Shown here piece by piece: positions 21,547-33,550 of a DNA stretch of 64,000 nucleotides. Source of the DNA: Panaeolus papilionaceus (Eukaryota; Basidiomycota; Agaricomycetes; Agaricales). Within the stretch, counting starts at the first letter, position 1; each line of letters starts with the position of its first letter. Both the position numbers and the translations under genes were made by a program. The notes under the pieces were generated by a model. The model searched no databases and had not been told where the DNA came from. It saw only the letters and a program-made list of their open reading frames with translations. The stretch covers positions 744,001 to 808,000 of the forward strand of contig JADNRZ010000014.1 in the NCBI GenBank assembly GCA_015501605.1, given 5' to 3'.

Positions 21547-23886
21547 TCAACCACGAAGCTCAGCTTTCTCCAGCTCCTTGTTGAACACGCCCTTCGTGAA
21601 GTGCGTTTTAGCATGCTCTTCGTCAACAAACGCAGCACTCATCCCAAACTTGCGTTGGAACGGATCAAGCCACACAGGGAAATCGAACCGCAAAATTTCA
21701 TCCACCACACGGATAGCAGAATCCAACGCGCCTGCAACCCAAGCGTGATGGGCACTTGCTACCTCTCCTGCGAAGTGGAATCGACCGCGCCCAGCAGGTT
21801 GCAAGATGTCGGGGTAGAGTTCGCCGAATTGCCCTGGAGTGAACATCGCAAATGCACCCATGGTGTATGGGTTCCCATACCAGTCGAAAGCGTGATAGTC
21901 CAAGGTGTCGTCTTTGAGTTGTTCAATGGGTACACCGTGCAAAATAGAGAGGTCCTCGTAAATTCGATCCAGCATAACTTGTTCGGATACGGGGCGCTGA
22001 CGGTCTGGCTTGAGCTGTTCGGACCAGCTGGGGTTTTGAATGAGGGATCCTAGGCGTAAGGCGTCTTGGTTCCTAAATTGTAAATCATCAGAGGGATTTT
22101 TCGAGCTTTCGCTAGGATGACGGATTGAAAACGTACCATGTATAGGAAACCAGTAAAACACCAGGTCCGTCCTCCCTGAGGCCGTAGCTGGGGTAGACGA
22201 TGACACGAGATGGACGATCCGTATAACTTGAACCACCAAACTGCTGCTGGCCGTTTTGCTCCCACCAGCGAGATTTGAACTTGATTCCGACTTTGCAAGA
22301 CGGTCCGTAGTTGAGAGACCGGATGGCCTGACGTTGGGGGTAGCTCATCGGAATGGCGTCGGTGTTGACCATGCCGAGATTGGCAAACGGAACAGTGGAA
22401 ATGACGTGCGCATAGTAGCGATCCAGTTGGTTGGCCACCTTAACTCGCATGAAGGGGAAGCGAACCCTCCGGTGCCATGGTGGAAGGAGGATATCGGGAT
22501 AACATTCCCAAGGGGTCATGAGGATGGGTCCTTCGACGGCGCTAACTTGAGAATTGTACAACGGTTCTTGCTTCAACGAGCCACGCATCCCGTCAATAAG
22601 AAGCTGGGTGCCGCCTTCGATGCAAGACCACTTGACAACCTGGGTGGGATCGTCAAAGCTAAGAGATTCGAGAACGGTCTGAAGCGATGTTAGTCAATAT
22701 GTTTAGCCAATAAAAGAGCAAAAAAAATTACCTCAGTGAGGGACTCGTTATATCCTCCCGTGCCGCTGTTCCTGTTCTCCATCCACTGGGCGACGGACAA
22801 TGGGAACCCAGGTTTCTCGCGCACAAGGTAGGATCGGGTGGAGGCCCAGTCGTACTGCATGAGCTGTTCCCAACCACTGTCAAAGTCTTTGATGAGGGCG
22901 TCGCGGAGGTCATCAAAAGCAACCGCCGTGCATGCATTGACACCATGGACGGGGTTGCCACTAAGGTCGGTGGCGTCCTTGAGCAAGTACTCTTCAGGAA
23001 CCTGCGCCAAAGTCAGATGATAGCCTAAACATATTGGGAGGCACACTTACCGCTTCATCATTGAAGTGATCTCCGGCGGTGCTGGCAACCGCAGCAGAAG
23101 CCTTCTTGCCTGCACGGACGGGTCAGAAAATCGATGCATACAATAAAATAAAAGCGATATAAAGCATAATCGGAACGAATACTCACCATTGAAAAAGAGG
23201 ATGTTGTTGTCATTAGAGAACACATAATCGTTCAGCTTCTCCGTCAAACCGAGTTCATCGAAGAGTTCAAATGTTTTTTCGTTGGCTTCGTTGCGAGGGA
23301 ACCGCATGGCGCCGACATCATAGTAGTCGTGCTTGCCCTGCGGATTGTTGGGAGGCTCGGAAGGGAAATGGTAGGTGAAAATCCGCCCTCCCGGACGATC
23401 ACTAGCCTCCAAGATATCGTAAGGAATGCCCATCTCCTCTAGAAGCTTTGCAGACCGAAGACCTGCAACTCCAGAGCCGATGATAGCGACACGGTACCAG
23501 GGCGGGTACATAGGGAATCTGGGCATGCGAGGCGTACGATCTTCTCCCTCATGGGGAGGCGCAGCGGGAGGACCACCCGTTCCAGTAGTAGGACCCGGCT
23601 TGCCGAAGATCTTGGTATCAAGAAGGTCCTTCCAGGAGATCGTATTGTCGGTCGGCATCTGGAAAATAGGAGGGAGCGGAGCAGGAGCTGCTGCAGCTCT
23701 GAGTTCAGCTCCATCAGAGGCGGCCTCGGAAGCAAATTGCTCTGGCGAGGCTTCAAATTGGGGAAGGGCTTGAAGTAAAGGCCAGTCGCCCACTTCAATT
23801 TGTGGGTTTTTAGCCTCAAGCTCAGCTTGAGCTTTGTTGACGTAGTATTGAGCGACTTTGAGGCGAACAGAGGATCCGTCAGGCAT
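21547..23886 (-). CDS. L-amino-acid oxidase (flavin amine oxidase family)
   Basis: Five exons (23886-23187, 23109-23051, 23001-22732, 22678-22137, 22072-21547) give 698 aa, close to the size I recall for mushroom L-amino-acid oxidases. The FAD-binding motif is VAIIGSGVAG at residues 133-142, followed by ILEASDRPGGRI. YYDVGAMRFPR and the C-terminal FHFAGEVASAHHAWVAGALDSA, which covers the second FAD contact, complete the pattern. The enzyme oxidises L-amino acids to keto acids with release of ammonium and hydrogen peroxide. In mycorrhizal and saprotrophic mushrooms this serves nitrogen release or defence. There is no clear signal peptide; the N-terminal about 130 residues are Pro/Ala-rich. All splice junctions restore the frame and no lesion was seen. 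A dead flavin monooxygenase lies just downstream. Confidence 0.88.
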
Positions 23887-25055
23887 TGTGAGTGATGAAG
23901 ACGATTGTGCAGAAACATTAGCTGGGCAGGCGGTATTTAAGGTCCTTTGTCAAGGACTTGGCAAGGCGCTTAGTATTCCACGCAGACCTTACAAGGCAAG
24001 CGGGGATTTCATGATGCGGAGACGTGATAATCGATAAACCCTTTCGTGGTAAAACTAAACATCAGCTGCCAGCCCTGTAGACGGAAATTAATGGAGCGGT
24101 ACTCACTTGCACAGGCGACTGTGGGGTACAATTGAAGCGTATGTGGCAATGCAAGCTTTTGGGGTCTAGAGAGCAACAGGTTGGACATCGGAACCATTCA
24201 GATCCGACAGCGCCAACCACTAGGCATAGACGGGGGCTTCAAAAGCATTGAATTGGCGTCTCAAAGAGTCCTCGTCAGATGATATTATGAACCCCAAAGG
24301 AACACATGAGCAGGGTACGATGCCGCCTTGAGCTGTTCAGGATCATTCCGGCTGCCAGAACTTGAAATTTCTGTAGAAGACACAAGGAACCGAGAGGTCA
24401 AGTGTCGCAGACTAGTGGATCCAGACTTGCAAGGACATTTTCCAGAACAGAATAACGTAGTTCTTGAAGTCCCAAAATGTGCTCGTCTTGTTATCTGCTT
24501 CAATATGAAACGCAGATGTTCCAAACCCTACATGATCAAGAACATGGGGCATTGTGGAGTATATCGCAACAAAAATGTTGACAGAATGCATATCGAGAAA
24601 AAACGTTTGAATACGTCGCATGCTACATAGAAGGAAATGGCTGCTTTGACTGTATACAAACTGTGTCACTGCCCATGAATTCGACAGACGAGAACTTGAA
24701 AAGCAGATGGTGGTCGAGAATCAAGAAATCACCATGGTGCGTTACATTGAAACTTGAAAGTCACACCGACACTTAGAAAGTTGATGTCACGTCCCACACA
24801 CCAATACACCGTACTATGTAGAATTTGAAAGACCTCATGCACTCATTACACATAATTTTTTTAATGTACAAAAATTCCGTACCCTTTAATAGGTCGATAA
24901 TTGAGTTTTAAACCGTATTTACGAAGAAGACCACCAGTGTTAGTAAGTGAGGGGAAGGGTGGTACGCCAATAGAAAGGGGCGAAATCGAAGTGTCCGCGA
25001 TCATGAACAACAATTTAAGTTAGGGAGCCATACTTGCAAGGAAAAGCTCCGTCTA
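23887..25055. other. Interval between the oxidase promoter and the fimbrin 3' end
   Basis: No supported gene. The part next to 23886 should hold the oxidase promoter, with GTATTTAAGG about 45 nt upstream of its ATG. Frames at 24285-24669 are short and lack features. Confidence 0.5.
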
Positions 25056-27435
25056 TCATGCAGTGAGACTCATCAAGCTTCCAACGAAAATTAAGATCTA
25101 GAGAAATGTCACAATTTAGCGCACGTTCTTTTGTCAGCACTGAGCGATAACTTACCAGACGAGCACGGATATCAACAATATCCTCAGGTACCAAGAAGAT
25201 CAATGCGTTCATCTTCCTAGCAATAGAGATTGCCAATTTAGCTGCGAAAGAAAAGGACGGGTCAACTCCCATTCCGATGAACTCAAGTTATACGACGCAC
25301 CATTCTGTCGTCTGTCATCATAGTCACCCGTTTCAGCGACAGGAATGACAAGGCTGGGGTCGACGATGCCAGGACGGATAGCGTCGATGAGATCCAGCAA
25401 GAAAAGACCAGTAGTGAGGGATGGATCCTTGAACGAGCGGATGGGGCGGACACCAGGCTTCTGCTGAGCAGTGGTGTTTGCCCACTTGAGGATATCCTGG
25501 TCCGACATGGGTCGTCCAGTTTTAGAGAGCGAAGTAAGGGTCTTGGTGATGTGCATTCTGTTTAAAGTTAATGTTTAGTACGCAACCTTCTAGGTCAAAG
25601 TCGAACATGCCTCATAAGCTGCCACACCAAACCCAAGACTAGTTTCTTCTTAGCATCGACAATGTCAGCGCCTTGAATTCCAACTAGATGCATTCCATTC
25701 TGCTTTCCAAGATCCACGACGTAGTTGGTGTTCTCAACCATCTTGAAACGCGAAAGCGTGCTCTGGTTGGGGGTAACACCAATATCGACATCATCCTCGT
25801 CATCGCCACCAGCGAAAGAGACGGGTTGAGCACCGTCCTTAGGCTTGGATACACGTCTCCAGATGACGCTTCCCGGCAGCACTTTGTCAAATGCTTGCAG
25901 AATGATGAGACCATCCCGCAAATTCTCGAAAACGTTGAATACTGCGGGCTCAACACCGAGGGAGTTCAACCACAGCGTGAAGACACGAGCCTCGCGTTCT
26001 CCTTCAGCGTCAAAGTCTTCAACAGCACCATAATCCTTGACCTCCTGCTCGTCAAGTGGTTCCAGTCCAGGATGGTTGTTAAACAAGTTGGCAACAAAGG
26101 CAAGATTGAGACGAGGGTTTCCTGAAATTAGTGAAGACGCAGTTAGGTATTTTCTGCATCCGATCTTGTCTGCGTTTTGGAGAACCTGAAGAGCAAATGA
26201 GGGTTAGGTTTAAGCCGAGATCGTGGCAGAACACGCTCACCTGTTCCGCGCGTTGACGGACGTCACGGGTCTGCAGGGGTGCACGCGAGCATTGATCCGG
26301 TTTCAGTTGGTTGAGGAGGACGGTGTAGTTCTCTCCATCTGAGACGTCGCGGCTAAAGTTGTTGACTCTGCAGAAGATGTGAGACAGCCCGTAAGGGAAA
26401 AAAATAACTATTTTGGACATACCGGCGTTGCCAGCCTGCTGCTTTGAGATGATAATTGAACCATCGGAGAAGGATTTGATCAGGCGTTAAGCGGAGGAGA
26501 TCCTCAATGGTTTCGCCATCCTCGCAAAGGCGATAAAGTTCTGGATGAAGCTTGATATCGACCTGAGCGAGCAATCCTCGTCTGATGACTTGCCATATAA
26601 GACCAAGAATAAGATGCTCGCGTCCTTCAGCAAGATCCGACGATCCAATGTTCACGACGGAACAACCAATACCCTTAGCAGATGTAATGACGATGTTGTT
26701 GTTTTCGGTGATTTGGAAAGCGTTTAGGGGTTTACGGGGAGTGGGTTTGTTGAGAACACGCGTATCAATTGTGTCCGGAACGGAGTCGTTAATGAGTTTA
26801 CACAGGATCAGGCCGTCCTTGCATTCGTCGAAAAGCTGCATGGTATCGGTCGGAATTGGATAACGATCTGCAATATCTGGATCACTTTGGATGACCTTTG
26901 TCGCTACGTTAATAGGACGATGAGGTGTTCTCAGCAGAGTAACATACCTGATTGATGTGGTTCGTGAATTCGGCGCGTTCATCCTCGTTGATGGTATGGC
27001 TAACATTGGCATTTGAACCTTGGACAGTAACCTTGCCTGCCTTGGTTGTAATACCAGCTTTACTTTGGGATTTGAGTTTGACGTTAAGCTAAGTTGCATC
27101 CGTCAATCCAAACCCTCGATATTCCTTGTAAGATGTCGACTCACCTCAACCCAGTCATCAAGCTCCACTTTCCCGCTGGAGTCAACACTAACATGCTTCA
27201 AAGTTTCTCTAGCAACGTCATAAGACTGTCCACTGGCTTGTACAGCCTGTAGTACTGCAGATTTGTCGACTCGTCCTGGCGTCTCAGTATGCAGTGAGCT
27301 ATTACGCCAGCCCCTTTATTAGCACCATTTTGAAATCATCAACGTAAATATAACGCACTTAAAACGGTTGATGAGATCAAATATCTCGTCCCTCGAGACC
27401 TCAGGGTATTTCTTCTGTAGTTTGAAGGCTTCCAT
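25056..27435 (-). CDS. SAC6: Fimbrin, actin-bundling protein
   Basis: Nine exons (27435-27359, 27298-27145, 27088-26948, 26895-26423, 26367-26241, 26185-25611, 25557-25301, 25241-25156, 25097-25056) give 643 aa, almost the length of yeast Sac6. An N-terminal EF-hand-like region (VDSSGKVELDDWVE, about residues 64-77) precedes tandem calponin-homology domains that form two actin-binding units. Clear CH signatures are LFDECKDGLILCKLINDSVPD, LLRWFNYHLKAAGW, NFSRDVSDGENYTVLLNQL, WLNSLGVEP and ILKWANTT. Fimbrin cross-links F-actin in patches, cables and the contractile ring. The intron at 25610-25558 has a GC donor with a well-formed ACTAAC branch site. A 47-bp piece of exon 7 also occurs at 17.05 kb. 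No damage was seen. Confidence 0.95.
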
Positions 27436-29073
27436 GTTGTATGATGTGACGGTGGGGAGTTGAAGGGTGTTGACGCCATCTTATCAACGATTCTAGGGTC
27501 TGCGTGCGCAGGGGTGGCTGTGTACATTAGTCATCATTCCGCAGGGCTTTCACCAAGTTCGAAGGTTCTTGGCTCTTGTCGTTGCACTGGTGGTTCTGGG
27601 CACAGTCCAAGTAAGCCATTATAGACGCGTATATGACAAGGAAGGCAGTGTATGTCGTCCGGTCCACCGCTAAACTTTTTTTTTTACTATTTTTCCTGCT
27701 TTTTATATATAATAAATTCTCATCCGGGAAACTTGCGAATACTGTCTTGCTCACCCACTTCTAGATCAGATCAACGAGGGTCTCATCAATACGAGACAAG
27801 AGGGTCAAATGATCTCAACAAGTGAGCGCTTAATCGCGGTCTTTGCTAAGTTTTGTCAAGCAATCGTCAAGAGAAATATCACGATCCTTTCAGGGATCAC
27901 ACATTCTGATGATGGAGGCTTGAAACAACCACACCATTGGACAATCTTTACGGTCGTTTATGACCGTTAAGCAGACATCGGCCAGCGACGCGTGAAGTGT
28001 GGGTCGGATTTTTGCCATTGGTTCAAAGCTGCTCTGTCAATTTGTCCTTTGTTCTCTCGAAGTCGTGGAGTTTTATTTATATTCAGTGGGGTGAGTTGCA
28101 ATCGCATTAATTATCCTTCCAATCAAGCCACGGGTCCCAGACCTCGTTTTTGCGCTTTTGTGCTCAATGACGATGGCCACGGTGGATAGACATGACATGG
28201 GCGCTGGTCAGCAGACCAAGGCCAAGACAGGGCTGCCAGGGCCTGCCTGCTGATCGCTCAGCGGGTCCTTGCTATTTGACGTTCATAATCGTTTCCCTGT
28301 CTTCAGCACAAGGACTCTTGGATTCTGGCGATGATAAATACAGCTAATGCATACATATTTAGCAAATTCTGATCATCTCGAAGTAGTTGGGAGCCCTATC
28401 GGTACAACAACGGTCTTATGCTGCCCCCATCTGGGCAACAATTTTCAAAACACGACATGAACACGACACAGGCTGGCTCCGTTTTGCCAAGAGTAAATCG
28501 TTGGAGGCAGCGAGCCGAAAAGGTGGTATCAATAGATTCCATGGTGTTCGAGAATCAATTGTGTAAGAGAACGTCGCTCCGGCGTAAACTCCGGCTGCAG
28601 TTGAGGAGCACACGCCCCAAAATTTCTAGGGACAAAAGACAATCTTTATTTTCTTCGTTATGCAGACTATCGACGATGTTGCTGAACATTCTAATTCCAC
28701 TTTGCGAAGCTTCAGCAGAACGACCAATTCGAAATCCTGTGCGGTATTTAAAATAGCCGGCATAGTGATCAGTGATTGCCTCGTGTTGTGGGCCATTCTT
28801 TCCGGGGCTTGATGCTTCGCGTTGCAACAAAACATGTAAGCTTCCCATGCCATCAATCTATTCAGTTATTTCAGGTTTGACGGCGTAGAAAAAGGGATCG
28901 CCAGCCTTGTACATAATATAAAACTTGCCTTGTCACCCCCTCAATACCCTCTTTTCTCCACCCCATTCTTTTCAACGGGTTCATAATCCCTCAAGTGGAT
29001 ATAGACCCACACTCACTCCTTCTCTCTTACACACTCCCCTTACAGGTTCTGAGCTAGCCTCACCAACACCAAA
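27436..29073. other. Divergent intergenic region between fimbrin and bestrophin
   Basis: 1.6 kb with no supported gene; it should contain both promoters. It includes an A/T-rich stretch near 27670-27720. Small frames at 28416-28856 lack any recognisable feature. Confidence 0.5.
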
Positions 29074-31184
29074 ATGGTCTCCAGCAACCCGCTTTTCCGT
29101 GGGCGGTGGACGTTGAAGAAGTTCCAAGCCACAGTCGTAAATGATATTTGGCCAGAAGTCGCGTTCTTCACCTTGGTCGCCACAAGTATGTGTTTCGCAG
29201 TCGCGGACCCATGTCTCAGCACTGACATGACTCCTACCCTGTTTTAGTGGTTGCCTTGGTGTCGGAGAAGACGGACAGAAAGCTAGGCATTTCCGCTCAA
29301 CTGTTAACTGTACTCGGTACAGTTCTCGGTTTGGTCATCTCATTCAGGACTTCCTCGGCATATGAGAGGTAAATCTATAATTCGGCTTGGAATACGTCTT
29401 GGCCTTTTGAACATTCTTGGCTGCTAGGTATCAGGATGGCAGGAAGATGTGGACCAACATCATTACCGCGTCAAGGAACTTGGGACAGCAGGTACGTTTG
29501 TACTTTAACTCACGTTCGCTAGCCATTGATCCATTTCCCCCTCTAGATTTGGATCCATGTCCCCGTTGACCGCACAGGCAAGGGCGCCGCTGCCCAAACA
29601 ACCGAGCTCCAAAACATTATCGAAAAGAAGACCATGGTCAACCTGGTAAGCGCTCTTACCTCCCTGACACGTTAATTAGCTTCGCTCATGAATCATTCCA
29701 TTCATTTAGATTTTGGCTTTTTCTGTTTCTGTCAAGGTGATTTACACGCCCATCCCACTTGAGCCCCGAGCAATTCAATATGATCGTGTGACTAACACTC
29801 TGGTTCCTTTCTCCAGCATTTCCTCCGCGGTGAACAAGGTGTCTACTACGAGGACCTTTACCCTCTCATTTCTTTCCTTCCCCGTTATGCCAACGCCAAC
29901 ACTGGTGAGAAGCTTCCATTGTGGCACGACGGCGAGGACGACGCACGCAAGCCTGACGCGCCTGCCACGGAGCTTGGACGTGAAACCCCTGGTTCTGACA
30001 CCACCACTGAGAACGGCAAGAGAGCAAAGAACTTTGACCCAGAAAAGGCCCTCCCTCAGGTTGCCAGCGAGCGCCCCCTCAAACCTGCTAGAAACCCTCC
30101 AGAGGCCGGTCTCCTCGACTACATCCCTCTCTTCAGGCTGTTCAGATGGATTGGACGCACTATCATGTGCCGCGCTAGGCCCGAGAGACGCAGGAAGAGG
30201 AAAGCTTACTCGGAATACGTCGAGAGCCATGTCCCCATTGAGATCTGCTTGGTTTTGTCGAAGTGAGTCCTACAGATACCTTGACTGTTATATCATTGCT
30301 AATGTTTGCTGCTTACAGCTACACTGCTTGTATGATCTTATCTACTTGTTGAGCTCTTGTGCCAGGTATTAACGACTTGTTTGTAGGGTGCATGCGTAAT
30401 GGACTCCTCCAGCCAGCCATTGCCACTGGTGTTACCGGTAACTTGACCGTTCTTCAAGATACACTCTCAAACTTGGAGCGTATTTGCAACACTCCTCTGC
30501 CCTTCGCTTACCAGGCTCACTTGCGCATGTCTCTCTGGTGAGCTTATTGTCTTACTTTTTGATTGTTTCATCATTTTCTCATCGACCTTTTTTTACAAAA
30601 AAACAAGGCTGTATTTGTTCTTCCTTCCTGTGAGTAACGCCCACAATCCCACCATCATTGTTCGCTAACTCTCTTTTATTCATCAGTTCCAAATCTATCC
30701 TGCCTTCAAGTACATCACTATCCCAGCGACTGCCTTCGCTTCCTTCTTGTTGCTAGGTTTCCTTGAAATTGGTCAAGAGATTGAGAATCCTTTCAACTAC
30801 GATTTGAACGATCTCGGTAAGTCATTCAATCATCATATTCTAATGATTTGTGGTGCTGATAATTATATTTATAGACCTTGACTATTTCTGTCTCGCTATC
30901 CAAAGAGAGCTTCACCTCATCACTGCAGTACGTTGATTTCAACAAATAAAAGACTTGGTCTAACATTTCTTCAGCATACCAGCCCTGACCCCTCGACGTT
31001 CTTGTTCAGCAACCTCAACCAGCCTTTCGCACCTGCTGATCGCCGTACTGCACAAGAGCTCACTGCTACAAACACACTTTACGTAGCGCCTGATGCAAGT
31101 GCAGCTCCTGGGTTTGATAGTATCCGCCGTACCCTCGTTCAAGGTTGGAAAGACGTCGACATCCTCACGCGCAAGATGCATTAA
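29074..31184 (+). CDS. Bestrophin-family anion channel
   Basis: Twelve exons give 481 aa. The start (NPLFRGRWTLKKFQATVVNDIWPEVAFFTLVA) and the following hydrophobic helices, VISFRTSSAYERYQDGRKMW, the central SNYTAWCMRNGLLQPAIATG and LPFAYQAHLRMSLWLYLFFLPFQIYP, and the late FLEIGQEIENPFNYDLNDL are hallmarks of the fungal bestrophin/UPF0187 membrane family. Members are thought to be anion (chloride/bicarbonate) channels. A charged insertion of about 90 residues (exon 6) lies between the first and second membrane pairs. Exon 7 (30319-30329) is only 11 nt long and is required to keep the conserved sequence. A paralogue starts beyond the right edge of the window and ends at 63583 with the same last intron phases. 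Confidence 0.88.
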
Positions 31185-31861
31185 GTTGCATCAGCCGCGG
31201 CCGTGTTACTCTGTCTGAGATGCTGCGCATCATCCACGACCATCCTACGAATGCTTATTCTTTCTCTGCTTTCGGGTTAATTACGACACATTTATTTTGG
31301 ACTTGGGTGCTTCATAGATTATGGGACGCACTTTTTTTATCGTCAACGACCATCACTGTTCGTCTCTCACATGCATCTCTCCATCTATATTTGCCTCCAT
31401 TTTTATCTGGAATCTTTCACTTATCATAAATGTTCTCTTGGCCTCTACCTTTCAGTTTGACTATCGGAAAAGTATCACTCTTTTGATATACGCACGACAG
31501 GTAGCCTACTGCTTGTTCATCCTATATCATATACAATAATTATTCTTGCATTGTCGCCTTCAGTTTGAAAGATAACGTTTCCTAAGAATAAACGTAAGTT
31601 TATCTCTGGAATGCAGACAAAAAGAAGGTCATGGAACCCTGTGGAAGGTGTATGGGGTCGACACGTCTTCAAATCGAGTACTTCCTCCGTAACCCTATCC
31701 GGAACGTCACTTTCAGCGCATAGGCGGTGTGATGTCATTGGCGGCGCTGTAAAATATATTTTGCGGAATTTCAGCAAACAAACACCTAGAAACTATTTAA
31801 AGTCCAATCTTATCTTCAATCACTCGTTCAATCAACCTTCACCCTCATCAATCGAAACACA
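31185..31861. other. Intergenic region between bestrophin and the aldo-keto reductase
   Basis: No supported gene. A TATA-like CTATTTAAAG near 31793 sits about 70 nt upstream of the reductase ATG and is its likely core promoter. Confidence 0.5.
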
Positions 31862-33224
31862 ATGCCAGCTTCCAAGTCCGTCAAGCTCAACACCGGCGCC
31901 TCGATGCCAACCCTCGGTTTGGGTACGTGCATCATGAATACGTATCGTGATCCGTTTTAATCTCACTAAATACAATTTCGCTCTTTACGCCATTCCGAAT
32001 GAACAGGTACATGGCAATCGGGTCCCGGTGAAGTGGCAAGGGCCGTGACTGTGGCCCTCCAGGCAGGGTACAGACACATCGACACCGCAACGGCCTATGA
32101 AAACGAGGCAGAGGTCGGACAGGGAATCATCGACTCTGGTGTTCCCCGCGAGGAGATTTTCCTCACCACCAAGCTCAACAACAATGACCACCAGAAAGTC
32201 GAGGAGGCTTTGTTCTACTCCCTCAAGCAGCTCAAGACTTCCTACATTGACCTTTGTAGGTTTTTGCTATGGTCGTGATGTGGCGAAGATGTAAATTAAC
32301 GAACGCATCATCTAGGGTTGATGCACTGGCCAGCACCCATGACTCAAAAACTCGACGGACCAGAACGCCAGGTAAGTTGCTGTTACAGGGCATCGACCGC
32401 CCCTATTAATATGTTGCATCTCAGCTCGACTGGCTCGACACCTGGAAGGCCATGGAGAAGGTCTATAAGGCCCACCCTGACAAAGTCAAGGCTATCGGTA
32501 CGTGCTTCTCCTCCACACGACGCGGAACCTATTTCTGATAAATTTTATGTGCAGGTGTTTCCAACTTTAGCATCAATTTCCTCAACCGCCTCTTGCAAAA
32601 CAGCGAGGTTACTCCGGCAGCCAACCAAATCGAGCTCCACCCGTATGTTTTTATCCGTTATATCCTTCGATCGAGTCCTCTGACAGCCCCTAATTATATT
32701 CACGATGCTTATTCGCCCCATTTCACAGCTTCTGCACTCAAGCCGACCTCGTCGCCTTGTGCCGTTCCAAGGGTATTGTCGTAACTGCTTACTCACCTCT
32801 CGGATCGACCAAGGCCACCGTTCGTGAGGACCCTGTCGTCAAGAAGATTGCTGAAAAGCACGGCGTCAGCGCCGCCAACGTTCTTCTTTCGTTCCATGCT
32901 AATCAAGAGGGCGTCTCCGGTACGTAAAACTTCATGCCTACCGTTCGATAGAGAGCAAGGATCGCTGATTTATGTAATCGATTCTTCAGTCTTGGGCAAG
33001 TCTGTAACCCCTGAGCGGATCATCAGTTCGTAGCTCGAAATTGAGAGTAACAACCAACAATGTGCTAATCGACCTTTTTTTAAGCGAACTTCAAGTTCAT
33101 CGACTTGTCTGACGAGGAGGTCCGGGAGCTCAAGGCCCTCGACAACGACCAGAACCACTTCCGTGTCTGCCACCCCAACTGGACCGGCTGGGGATCTCTC
33201 GGCTTCGAAGATTGTGAAAAGTAA
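31862..33224 (+). CDS. Aldo-keto reductase (Gcy1/Ypr1-like, AKR3-type)
   Basis: Eight exons (31862-31922, 32007-32255, 32316-32371, 32425-32497, 32555-32642, 32729-32919, 32990-33025, 33085-33224) give 297 aa, a normal length. The catalytic tetrad is in place: Asp46 and Tyr51 (GYRHIDTATAYENE), Lys76 (LTTKL) and His107 (WLMHWP). VSNFS, NQIELHP, AYSPLGS and VLGKSVTPERI form the barrel and the NADPH pocket. Such cytosolic enzymes reduce aldehydes and ketones, for example glyceraldehyde or aldoses, with NADPH. The exact substrate cannot be told from sequence. The final junction places a Thr before NFKFIDLSDEE. All exons are intact. Confidence 0.92.
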
Positions 33225-33550
33225 ATGGTGTATTATACAATGCGTGTGGTATAGAGAAGCATAGGGTATAGTAACAGCAGAACTGTATCGAAAACAATTG
33301 TGTAAAAATCTGTATACATAGAACAAAAGAGTCTTAATTCTAATCGAGGCGCTTATTGTTGGCGGTGAGTCAATCATCGAATCGGGGAACACTTTCATAG
33401 CGCAAGCTTAAAGATACCAAAAAACCTACTTCTCCTTCTCCTTCTGGTACCTCTAGGAGATCTGGGAACGGTGGCAGGAGCAGCAGAAACAGGAGCGGGA
33501 GCAGCAGAAACGGGAACAGGAGCAGGAAATTGTTTTTGGGGTCCTTCTAG
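33225..33550. other. Short convergent intergenic region with a purine-rich tandem repeat
   Basis: It separates the 3' ends of the aldo-keto reductase and F-box gene A. It contains the degenerate repeat at 33476-33525 and nothing else recognisable. Confidence 0.5.
33476..33525. repeat. Degenerate tandem repeat, unit AGCAGCAGAAAC plus purine spacer
   Basis: AGCAGCAGAAAC occurs twice, followed by AGGAGC/GGGAAC variants with a period near 21 bp. It lies just past the stop codon of the minus-strand F-box gene. Confidence 0.5.

Noticed and set aside
28416..28856. Overlapping small frames upstream of bestrophin
   Set aside because: Competing frames on both strands with no motif; treated as intergenic.
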